Source: Palsa-948 sp964481195 (GTDB taxonomy: Bacteria > Bacteroidota > Bacteroidia > Palsa-948). Taken from it: DNA of 64,000 nucleotides. Numbering within the stretch: position 1 is the stretch's first letter; each line of letters begins with the position of its first letter. Position numbers and translations under genes: made by a program. The notes below the pieces were generated by a model, which searched no databases, was not told the origin of the DNA, and saw nothing but the letters and a program-made list of their open reading frames with translations. This document shows, piece after piece, positions 55,401 through 62,505 of this stretch. The stretch spans positions 1 to 64,000 of the forward strand of contig CAYZTB010000002.1 in the NCBI GenBank assembly GCA_964481195.1, written 5' to 3'.

Positions 55401-56395
55401 GTTGGTGCATTTGGGTAAACTCTAGGAGGTCCGATAGGACTACCTCCCACTGACCATGCATAACTATAAGGTGAAGTTCCTCCAGATACAACTGCAGATA
55501 ACAATCCATTATTTAAGCCATAGCAACTTACATCCGTTGGAATCATATTTACTGTTAATGGTGCAGCAACTGCAACATATACAGAACTTGAAATTGAAGT
55601 TCCTGAACATTTTACAATACATCGGAAGTAGCTTGACTGCTGAATGGTTAAATAATAGGCTTTCGTTGTAGCACCAAACATATCTGCCCATGTAGTTCCG
55701 TTGGTAGATTTTTGCCATTGAAAGGTTTGTCCTTGTCCATTTGGATTGCCATTTAAGGAAAGATAAAATGGTGTGTTGATGTTACACACAGTGGTTTTAG
55801 TTGCTACAGCCGTTCCTGCAATAGGAGGATTGTTACAAGCAGGAGGTTGTGCAATGGTAATGTTATAATCTTCTGTTTCCCCATAGCTAAATGTTGAGCA
55901 ATAATCGCTAGATATCATATTGTAGTTATAGCTGCAACGAATTCGTAATCTAGTTGTACCCGTAGATGCTGCTGAGGGAATAGTGATATATGCTACTAAT
56001 AATTCTTTTGAAGGACTTGTCGAGGCGTAAACAAATTCATAGGCATCTGCAAAGTCACCATCTTTGTTGTAATCAATCCAAACTCCAAATCCTTGTGGAA
56101 ACCCAGCGCCTGACTGCATGCTGATTGCATAAGCGCCTCCTTTATCTATGGTTGTAGTTGTGGTAAGATCATAGATGTAATTATTTGCATTCCCATTACA
56201 ACCAGATTTTAATTTACTTAAGGTGTTAAATGAAAAATTCTCTATGTAGTCGTTTGAGCTGCATAGGTTTGTGTACGAAGGAATACAATACTGAGCCGAA
56301 GCGCTTGCGATTATTCCTAGTGATAGCAAGAGGAATATATAGATGTTTTTAGTCGAAAATTTATTTTTTGAAATAATAGAAAAGAATAATTGCAT
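52406..56395 (-). CDS. Giant type IX-secreted protein with GEVED and SprB repeats
   Basis: 1329 residues. Signal peptide (FLLLSLGIIASASAQ, cleavage ~residue 35); a GEVED-type domain (~40-185, IDYNKDGDFADAYEFVYAS and GETEDYNITI); an Ig-like segment; about ten SprB repeats (~280-1080, units such as CFGKSNGSIDIAVTGGATPYTYLWSNGATTQDVSNL...YEVKVTDAANC); fibronectin-like modules (~1090-1250); and a type A C-terminal sorting domain (LISIFPNPSNGEFTIL...KKMILN). SprB repeats occur in the mobile gliding adhesin SprB, so an adhesive surface role is likely. Its C-terminal ~250 residues are closely related to those of the next gene, including the linker ATSVKSSKSNSSE. Confidence 0.92.
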   Translation of the reverse strand: MQLFFSIISKNKFSTKNIYIFLLLSLGIIASASAQYCIPSYTNLCSSNDYIENFSFNTLSKLKSGCNGNANNYIYDLTTTTTIDKGGAYAISMQSGAGFPQGFGVWIDYNKDGDFADAYEFVYASTSPSKELLVAYITIPSAASTGTTRLRIRCSYNYNMISSDYCSTFSYGETEDYNITIAQPPACNNPPIAGTAVATKTTVCNINTPFYLSLNGNPNGQGQTFQWQKSTNGTTWADMFGATTKAYYLTIQQSSYFRCIVKCSGTSISSSVYVAVAAPLTVNMIPTDVSCYGLNNGLLSAVVSGGTSPYSYAWSVGGSPIGPPRVYPNAPTIDSLYSNSFNVTIADVNGCSIMGSQWVGQPNSIFLQKDTGYSTCGSSTGWASVTVFGGTQPYSYLWQGGLIKDTITALAAGIYAVTVTDGNGCKDSTKVAVSDLGTPALTFTTTPGSCSYSSNGTAIVTASGGVPPFNFLWNTTPAQTTSLATGLKGGTHFVTVSNLSGCKSIGSVTLFPPSPLASGVSSYSATCIGAYNGQIYTSSTGGTWPHTYLWSTGSTNSFIDSLIAGSYSLTITDNKGCVLNETHAIAQPKKIAANANQQNVTCFGLGNGKINLSPSGGNPPYSYNWSPLNYTGNSVSGLLPGSYSVIVTASDTCGDADTAYVTITQPITLSSTITNNSATCFGLCTGFASAASKGGTGAYTYLWQPSSATTSAASNLCAGTYSVLITDSLKCTLLDTASIGQPLPIPATASVTPTSCGAKSGAATVSVSGPGAIPPFSYLWTTGSTNTSITGLNAGTYRANVTDGNGCFGFADALITSSNGPAITTNSVTAISCFGKSNGSIDIAVTGGATPYTYLWSNGATTQDVSNLSYGPYEVKVTDAANCAGIKSIFVTQPSKLTLNSNVINSGCTASNGYAAMLVSGGTSPYSYLWAIGGTTPAKAGLSAGFYKINITDFKGCKDSTLLAVQDSGGPVVSIDTIAGVSCGGNGFVLIEPQNANLISTYLWNNGNTTQNLLSATAGNYGVVVTDVSGCKSVLVSTVTPVLPPIKPICITTVDTISNKNIVVWEKPVSAAIAGFNIYRESSSQGIFQKIAYSPYLNVSTYYDVISDPSIKWARYKISMLDLCGTESPLSSEHKTIHLSVQSSTPTTTTLIWDAHVGFSFAYYNIYRKDSTNGAWEFLAALPSSFTTYTDIAVPQTGDTVSYHVDVDHVGGDCIATIKNPVPQATSVKSSKSNSSERPTSPGSSVSEITANSLISIFPNPSNGEFTILNKKGLAYEVKIINALGEEIKKIEFTKTSTQKIDLRNQPKGIYIIHITTEENTFPKKMILN

Positions 56396-56414
56396 GTAAT
56401 TAGGATTTAGGTCG

Positions 56415-56422
56415 CAAATTTA
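56415..56422 (-). promoter_or_regulatory. Putative -7 box TAAATTTG for the SprB-repeat gene
   Basis: TAAATTTG on the minus strand, 19 bases upstream of the ATG at 56395; identical to the box at 48746. Confidence 0.5.
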
Positions 56423-56472
56423 ACAAAAATGATTAGAATAATATATAAAAAAACAGGAGGGAAAATCGAGCA

Positions 56473-57003
56473 TCAACCAACGAGTATCCCAAGTTGAAGT
56501 AGAATGTAGGCGATTTTCAGGCTTTGGTTATCAATTACATTTTTGTTGACGTCAAATTTTAAAGAGTCGTCATCGCCAATAAAAAAACTAATGGCTGCAC
56601 CTTTTTTAGCTAGACCTTCGCGCTCTGCAACAAGCAAAATAGATTTGCCTTTTATTTTTTCAGAAATTAATTTAAGCTCTGTGCTTTTTCCGGCAGGAAT
56701 AAATATCATATTACATAGTAGCGCATCGCTGGTAGATGAAACACTAATTACCACTATTTGTTTTCCCTTAACTTTTTTGTTTTTTGCAAGCGTATGTAAT
56801 TCGGTTTTTATAGGCGAATCGCCAACGACACCTATTATAAAATCACCTTCTGTAGTAGGCCATTCAACATATTTCATGAAGTTATATAAGAACAAGGTGT
56901 ATGCTTTGGGATCAATATCTTGAGAATGCACATTGGTAGTCTGAATCGAAAAAAGAATCGAAAAAGTAGCTAACAAAATATTATATTTTATAAATCGACT
57001 CAT
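56473..57003 (-). CDS. YfiR-family periplasmic protein
   Basis: 176 residues with a signal peptide (ending QTTNVHSQ, ~residue 28). YfiR proteins are small periplasmic regulators; in Pseudomonas YfiR represses the diguanylate cyclase YfiN. The family pattern is visible: KAYTLFLYNFMKYVEWPTTEGDFIIGVVGDSPI, KGKQIVVISVSS, MIFIPAGKS, KSILLVAEREGLAKKGAAISFFIGDDDSLKFDVN and the final LKIAYILLQLGIL helix. It overlaps the TonB receptor gene by 4 bases and ends the operon. No cyclase gene is nearby, so its partner here is more likely the receptor or an unlinked protein. Confidence 0.88.
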   Translation of the reverse strand: MSRFIKYNILLATFSILFSIQTTNVHSQDIDPKAYTLFLYNFMKYVEWPTTEGDFIIGVVGDSPIKTELHTLAKNKKVKGKQIVVISVSSTSDALLCNMIFIPAGKSTELKLISEKIKGKSILLVAEREGLAKKGAAISFFIGDDDSLKFDVNKNVIDNQSLKIAYILLQLGILVG

Positions 57004-59048
57004 TGATTTTTTGGAGCAGGTTTTAGCGCATAAGTTATTTTAAACAACAGCTCCCGCGAAGGCCCTGGCAGCGGAGCGTGATAGCCGTTATAAGGCTGAA
57101 TAAATGTGTATTTAGAATCTAAAATATCGTAGCAACCAAGCCCTATTGTTAATCCCCTTTTTAAGTTTGTAATGTTAAAGTATAAGTTAGCTAGTAAAAG
57201 TCCAGGAAGTTTTTCAATAACTGAATTGCCAGCGGTATCAACACTAGTGTATGCATACCGATCTCCAATGTATGAAAGGGAAGGACTCACGCTAAAATAT
57301 TTCCCCAACTTAATATATAAGCTAAGATTGGCTTTATGGTTAGGGAAGGCTAACAGTGCAGCAGTATTTTCAGGTACTTCATAATCTGCTATTTTATTTT
57401 TTCCTGCCACCGAATAGTAAGAGTAATTGAAAATTAGATAGCCCCATTTGTCGCGCATTCTATACTCTAACTCTAAGCCTTGACTTCCAGCGCCTCCAAA
57501 ATTTTTGTAGTTATCTGTTTGTAGGGAATCATCAAAGAAGTAAACAATAGGGTCTTTAGTGGTAATATCAAAAAAGTTTATTGTTAACAAGGATTTTCTT
57601 GTGAGTTGATACCCAGCCTCTAATTCTAGTACTTGCGTAAGCTCTGGCTTAATTTCGGTGCTAAGATTTATATTTTCTATAGTTGGAGCTCGGAATGAAT
57701 TACTGTAAAGAATTTTGAAGTGAGTCTTTTTTATTTTTTTTGTTAATCCAATTCTTGGAACAAAAGCAGAGCCGTATACATTATGATTGTCTAAGCGTGC
57801 GCCAGCAATAATATTTACATAGCGGGTTTTTGCAAGTCCTTGAAAGAAATAGGCTTGATTGAGGTAGCTCACTTCTTTTTCTCCATTTGAAAAATAACTA
57901 CTATCTACATTATCAATTGCTTTATCCGCAAACACTTCAGCGCCAGCAATAAAATTTATTTTACGAGTTAAATTATACGAGGCCGTAACATTTCCTGTAT
58001 AGCGAGTAGTAGTTTTACTGTAATCTGGGAAAATTGAATCCAATTCCCAAACAGTTTCCCAGGGCCGTTGGTACTTCATGTTGAACTTGGGCGTTATAGT
58101 AAGTTTTTTATGTTTTCCAATTTCGGCAACATATTTCAGCTCCGTAAAATGCGATGTAAAATTTACAGGGTATTGACTCGGATAAATATTATCATACCCA
58201 TCCTGAGATGTTGTGTTGTATAGGTCCATTATCCATCTTGCACTAAAACCCTTATACGAAAGTCCCAAATTTGTATGTGTATTATTTAGCTGAGAGTTCT
58301 TAGACATGTCGTAGGAATTTCCATAGAAATCGTTAAATGTTTGATCGCTTCGGTTGCCGCTCCCAAGAAATATACCTAATGAAAACTGAAAATCTTTGTT
58401 TTGTTTGCCGGCAGACAAGTTAATGTTTCTTCTTCCCATTACATTTTGCATTTGTCCGGCTGTAGCAGAAATAGTCATACCCGGATTATCCAAAGCGCTT
58501 TTGGTTATGATATTTATAACTCCATACTCAGCATACCCACCATAAATAGCTGAGCCTGGTCCTCGTACCACTTCAATTTTTTTTATCTGGTCAATTGGAA
58601 AGTGATTGCCAAAGGAGGTAATTCCAAATAATAAATCATTTATTTGTTGTCCATCTATTAAGATTAATATTTTTCCTTCGTGCGCCCAAAGCCCCCGAGT
58701 GCCAATTCCTACCACTCCATCCACATCAACTCCACAATCGATTCCTGGTACTAGGCGGAGTACATCAATCAAATCTCGGGCTCCAGAATTTTGTATTTCT
58801 TCATCGGTAATAAGTGTAACAATGCCCGGAGATTCGCGAGCTGTCATAGGTCGTTTAGAAGCAGCAAGAATCAAAGAATTAATAAGCTCTTCCAGTTCTG
58901 AAGGAACGCCATGTGCTTTTAAGTTCAAAAGCTGTTCCAAAGACATGTCGTAGAAATCAATTGAATCCTTAGGGGAAGTACTGTTTTGCTGAAACGCTTC
59001 TTTTTCAAAAAGAAGGAACAGAAATAATATCATGAAAAGGTGTTTCAT
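57000..59048 (-). CDS. TonB-dependent receptor
   Basis: 682 residues, outer membrane. Short N-terminal region with YDMSLEQLLNLKAHG (the typical start of this receptor class, without a carboxypeptidase-like domain), plug domain (~75-190: GIVTLITDEEIQNSGARDLIDVLRLVPGID, ILILIDGQQINDLLFG, IKKIEVVRGPGSAIYGGYAEYGVINIITK), then a 22-strand-type barrel. The C-terminal region is YALKPAPKNQ after the last strand. The ligand is unknown. It is downstream of the ABC ATPase gene by 36 bases and overlaps YfiR, an arrangement repeated in many Proteobacteria and Bacteroidota. Confidence 0.93.
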   Translation of the reverse strand: MKHLFMILFLFLLFEKEAFQQNSTSPKDSIDFYDMSLEQLLNLKAHGVPSELEELINSLILAASKRPMTARESPGIVTLITDEEIQNSGARDLIDVLRLVPGIDCGVDVDGVVGIGTRGLWAHEGKILILIDGQQINDLLFGITSFGNHFPIDQIKKIEVVRGPGSAIYGGYAEYGVINIITKSALDNPGMTISATAGQMQNVMGRRNINLSAGKQNKDFQFSLGIFLGSGNRSDQTFNDFYGNSYDMSKNSQLNNTHTNLGLSYKGFSARWIMDLYNTTSQDGYDNIYPSQYPVNFTSHFTELKYVAEIGKHKKLTITPKFNMKYQRPWETVWELDSIFPDYSKTTTRYTGNVTASYNLTRKINFIAGAEVFADKAIDNVDSSYFSNGEKEVSYLNQAYFFQGLAKTRYVNIIAGARLDNHNVYGSAFVPRIGLTKKIKKTHFKILYSNSFRAPTIENINLSTEIKPELTQVLELEAGYQLTRKSLLTINFFDITTKDPIVYFFDDSLQTDNYKNFGGAGSQGLELEYRMRDKWGYLIFNYSYYSVAGKNKIADYEVPENTAALLAFPNHKANLSLYIKLGKYFSVSPSLSYIGDRYAYTSVDTAGNSVIEKLPGLLLANLYFNITNLKRGLTIGLGCYDILDSKYTFIQPYNGYHAPLPGPSRELLFKITYALKPAPKNQ

Positions 59049-59084
59049 TTAATAGAGGAGTCAAATATAAGAATTAATAGGAAT

Positions 59085-59771
59085 TTATTGGCTAATCACT
59101 TCCCCATCGTGTAGGGTGATAATTCGGTCTGTTTTGTTTGCAAAATCCATATCGTGCGTAACGATGAGTATGGATTGATTAAAATTCTCTTTTAATTCCT
59201 TGAGGATGTCAAATACGTTTCTTGAATTTTTAGAATCCAGATTCCCTGTAGGCTCATCTCCCATAATTATTTTTGGGTCATTAATCAATGCCCTTGCAAT
59301 TGCTACTCGCTGTTGTTGTCCTCCAGAAAGTTTATTTGTCAATTTCATGGCTTGATCTTCCAGTCCAAGGATTTTCAACTTATCCATTGCTCGTTCATCA
59401 ATTTCCTCTTGAGAATATTTCCCGAGTTTAATGGCAGGCAAGGCCACATTTTCTAACACAGTAAACTCAGGAAGCAAATAATGAAACTGAAAGACAAAAC
59501 CAATTTTTTCATTTCGTATGGCAGCCAATTCATTTTTACTTTTTAAACTTAAATCATCACCGTCAAAATAGATATGTCCATTGTAATCAGTATCCAATGT
59601 GCTCAGCACATATAGTAAAGTTGATTTTCCACTCCCGGATGCGCCTACGATGGATGCAAATTCTCCTTGTTTTATACTTATATTTATATTTTTTAATGCC
59701 TGAAATTCTACCGGGTCATGAAAAAACTTATTGAGGTTTTTAGATTCTATGATATTTTTTCCGGCACTCAT
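59085..59771 (-). CDS. ABC transporter ATP-binding protein, MacB/LolD type
   Basis: 228 residues. Walker A GASGSGKST, Q-loop FVFQFHYLLPEFTVLENV, signature LSGGQQQRVAIARAL, Walker B IIMGDEPTGNLDS and H-loop IVTHDM are intact. The length and the LLPEFTxLENVxLP segment place it with LolD/MacB/FtsE-like ATPases that drive mechanotransmission permeases and not substrate channels. It overlaps the permease gene by 4 bases, its obvious partner. Confidence 0.95.
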   Translation of the reverse strand: MSAGKNIIESKNLNKFFHDPVEFQALKNINISIKQGEFASIVGASGSGKSTLLYVLSTLDTDYNGHIYFDGDDLSLKSKNELAAIRNEKIGFVFQFHYLLPEFTVLENVALPAIKLGKYSQEEIDERAMDKLKILGLEDQAMKLTNKLSGGQQQRVAIARALINDPKIIMGDEPTGNLDSKNSRNVFDILKELKENFNQSILIVTHDMDFANKTDRIITLHDGEVISQ

Positions 59772-61033
59772 TTTGATCGTATAATTTCGATGGCATCTAC
59801 TTTAGAGGCTTTGCGAGCCGGAATGTACCCTGCAATGGCAGTGACAACTAGCGCAAAAAAATATGCGAAAATGAAAAACAGGGGGGAGGAATTAAATTGT
59901 AAGTATTCCATGGATACAAATCCTTTGATGTTGAGTTTTATGGAACCAACTAGCTGTTGTAGAGCAAAACCAAGCAGCAACCCTAAAGCACCGCCAACAA
60001 TACCAATTAATAGTGATTCGGTCAAAAATATTTTTACAATGTCTTTATCTTTATATCCTACTGCTTTCAAGATAGCGATGTCGGGCATTTTTTCATAAAT
60101 GATCATCATCAGAATATTAAAAATTCCAAAACCAGAAACAATAAGAATGGAAACTATTACTAGGTAAGTAATCATATTTTGCACTTTAAATATTCCAAAA
60201 ATACTTGCATTTGCCTCTTTCCAGTCTAGTGCTCGATAGCCAAATTTTTTCTGATATTCTTTTGCAAGTTCTTCTGCCTTGTCAATATTTTTAAGTTTAA
60301 TATTTATATCAGTAATGTACGAGCCGTCAACTCGCAAAAACTTTTGAGCATTTCTTAAATTTATAAACGCTCTGGTTTTATCTACTTCGGTAAGTCCGCT
60401 ACGGTTTATGCCAACCACTTTCATTTCCAAGGTCACTCCTGCAGGAGAAATCACATTTAGGTTATCGCCTATTTTGGCACCTAATAATTCTGCCAGACCT
60501 TGACCTAGGATAATTCCATTAGGAATGGTTTGTAGTTTTATAATATCCCCTTCAACATTGTTTTTCTGAACATTGAAAAGAATATTCTCTTTTACAATAT
60601 CAACCCCTGATATCCGACCGCTCATCTGAGCAACCCCTAATTTAAATATGGCCTGAGAGCCTAAAAAAGGAGATATGCCGATTACATTTTTATCTTTTTC
60701 TAAGATTTCAATAATTTGTTTTCCATTTCTGATTTTAGCTTGTTCCTCTTTGGGTTTTTGATTGCTAATAAATAGTTGATAGCCTTCCAATGAATCAATT
60801 TGAGATAAAATGCTTTTTCTATCTTTTTTCGCTTCGTTAAAAAGCCGGATGTTTGCCGTAGTGTTTACGGTTTGCTCAATAAACGTTACTTGAAAGCCCG
60901 ACATTAATCCTGCTTGAAATATAAAAATGGCGATACCAAACATAACGCCCAGCATAGCTACCAGCGTTTGCCTTTTTTTAGCAACCAAATGCCGGAGTGA
61001 TATTTTCAGTAATGGAGATTTTATAAAATGCAT
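59768..61033 (-). CDS. FtsX/MacB-type ABC transporter permease
   Basis: 421 residues with four membrane helices: one at the N-terminus (~22-44, LVAMLGVMFGIAIFIFQAGL) and three near the C-terminus (~285-310, ~335-365, ~385-405), with a large periplasmic domain between. The FtsX signature is seen in MIIYEKMPDIAILKAVGYKDKDIVKIFLTESLLIGIVGGALGLLLGFAL and GYIPARKASKVDAIEIIRSK. Such permeases extract lipoproteins or drive tripartite export. With the adaptor upstream (36 bases) and the ATPase downstream it may form a MacAB-like machine. Confidence 0.92.
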   Translation of the reverse strand: MHFIKSPLLKISLRHLVAKKRQTLVAMLGVMFGIAIFIFQAGLMSGFQVTFIEQTVNTTANIRLFNEAKKDRKSILSQIDSLEGYQLFISNQKPKEEQAKIRNGKQIIEILEKDKNVIGISPFLGSQAIFKLGVAQMSGRISGVDIVKENILFNVQKNNVEGDIIKLQTIPNGIILGQGLAELLGAKIGDNLNVISPAGVTLEMKVVGINRSGLTEVDKTRAFINLRNAQKFLRVDGSYITDINIKLKNIDKAEELAKEYQKKFGYRALDWKEANASIFGIFKVQNMITYLVIVSILIVSGFGIFNILMMIIYEKMPDIAILKAVGYKDKDIVKIFLTESLLIGIVGGALGLLLGFALQQLVGSIKLNIKGFVSMEYLQFNSSPLFFIFAYFFALVVTAIAGYIPARKASKVDAIEIIRSK

Positions 61034-61069
61034 ACTAATGCAATTCTGTTATTAAACGAGGAGAAGCTG

Positions 61070-62155
61070 TTACGGCTTTATCAATTCTGTTTTTTCTTCA
61101 ATGCCACTAATAATTTCAACAAACTCAAGATCTTCAACTCCTTTTTGTATTGCCACCGTATCTTTTTCTGATTTTCTGATTACGCGCTTTCCTTCTAATA
61201 AATATTCGCGTGGAATTACCAATGCGCCCTTTTTTATTTGAATAATTATGTTTGCTTCTACCGACATGCCTGAAAAAATATTTATTGATTTTTCTAATGC
61301 AATTGATGCAACTACTCTAGATGTTTTATTTAATTGATTTATACGAGGATATATTTCTTTAATTTTTCCGCTAAAAAATTTATCAGCATATGCATCAATG
61401 GAATAGATAATGTCTTGATTGGTTCTTAAGTAAGATACATCGGTTTCGTCAACGCTTAACTCCACCTCAAACGTATTGCCATCCCCAACTTCCATTAGCA
61501 TCAGCATGTTATTTACCAATTCTCCTTCCTTTGGCACGATGTCATATACTTTCCCGTTTAACACCGAAGCAATCACATAATCATTCCGGTTGGACGTTTG
61601 TGCTTCGAATTGTAGCTTTGCATTTTCCAATTCTGTATTAAGTCTGTCACGTGTGCTGATTAAAGCGCTAAATGCTTTTTGAAAATTTTGCTTTGAAATT
61701 TCGTACAATGTTTTAGCCTGATCTTGTTGCATCTTGGAAGCGGCATTTTCTTTTGCTAGGTTTATGTAGCGAGTGTAATTGAGTGAGTCGAGCTCAAATT
61801 TAGATTTAGCCGATTTCACATCCTCTTTAATTGCAGAAAGTATAGGAGAGTTTTCGCCAGAATTTTTTAATGCTAGCTCATATTGATTTTTAGCAATCTC
61901 AACATTCTTCTCGCTCACTTCACTTTTTATGGTGAGCAGGGGTTGACCGATTTTTACAGAATCGCCCACTTTTACATGAATTTTTTCTACATATCCCGGA
62001 AGCTTGGCAAATACTTTATAATCGTTTGTTGGATATATTTTGCCGGATGCATAAATTGCCTGCGTTATATCTCTTTTAGTGGGGGTAGTTGTTTCACTTT
62101 TCTTTCCACATGAGAAAAAAAACAGTAGAACACTTATTGCGATAATACTTTTCAT
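61070..62155 (-). CDS. HlyD/MacA-type efflux adaptor lipoprotein
   Basis: 361 residues. Lipoprotein signal with lipobox FFSC (cysteine ~residue 16). Beta-barrel and lipoyl half motifs AKLPGYVEKIHVKVGDSVKIGQPLLTIKSE, a long coiled-coil hairpin (~75-185) with high Lys/Glu/Gln content, then ASVLNGKVYDIVPKEGELVNN and a membrane-proximal region. Adaptors link an inner-membrane pump to an outer-membrane channel. Here both an RND permease (upstream, beyond DUF4260) and an FtsX-type permease (downstream) are possible partners; the position next to the ABC pair fits either. It overlaps DUF4260 by 4 bases. Confidence 0.92.
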   Translation of the reverse strand: MKSIIAISVLLFFFSCGKKSETTTPTKRDITQAIYASGKIYPTNDYKVFAKLPGYVEKIHVKVGDSVKIGQPLLTIKSEVSEKNVEIAKNQYELALKNSGENSPILSAIKEDVKSAKSKFELDSLNYTRYINLAKENAASKMQQDQAKTLYEISKQNFQKAFSALISTRDRLNTELENAKLQFEAQTSNRNDYVIASVLNGKVYDIVPKEGELVNNMLMLMEVGDGNTFEVELSVDETDVSYLRTNQDIIYSIDAYADKFFSGKIKEIYPRINQLNKTSRVVASIALEKSINIFSGMSVEANIIIQIKKGALVIPREYLLEGKRVIRKSEKDTVAIQKGVEDLEFVEIISGIEEKTELIKP

Positions 62156-62505
62156 TGCTTGCCTATTTTTCCAAGATGTGTGTTTTGAAAGCTATCGGAA
62201 TATTTTAACCCATATCCTAAAATTTTATCAAGGGAGGAGTGGGAGTGTAAAATGATTCCTGCAAATTGTAATTCGCGAGATTGAAAATAAACTCCTGTAA
62301 GCAGTATTGCAATAGCCGTTCCTTTATGATGAGCGAGGTTATAAGCGAAAGCCCCCAATTTAGTGTTTGCCAAATATCCCAGCATACTTATATCAGCTGC
62401 TAAAATAAATATCCCATACCAGCTCCAAGAAAATCCCATTAAATGAAATGCAAATAACGAAAGCAGAAATTGTGCAAGCTCCTCTATTTTAATTATTGTT
62501 TTCAT
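62152..62505 (-). CDS. DUF4260 membrane protein
   Basis: 117 residues with about three to four hydrophobic helices. The family signature is visible: LAQFLLSLFAFHLMGFSWSWYGIFILAADISMLGYLANTKLGAFAYNLAHHKGTAIAILLTGVYF, ending in a histidine-rich HSHSSLDKILGYGLKYSDSFQNTHLGKIGK. The function is not known. Overlaps of 4 bases on both sides place it firmly inside the efflux operon, between the RND permease and the adaptor, which is unexpected for this family. Confidence 0.88.
   Translation of the reverse strand: MKTIIKIEELAQFLLSLFAFHLMGFSWSWYGIFILAADISMLGYLANTKLGAFAYNLAHHKGTAIAILLTGVYFQSRELQFAGIILHSHSSLDKILGYGLKYSDSFQNTHLGKIGKQ

Noticed and set aside
48777..56395. Regular repeats suggesting a CRISPR array
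   Set aside because: The repeats are long, degenerate, in frame and encode kelch-like and SprB protein modules; there are no short identical repeats with unique spacers and no cas genes.
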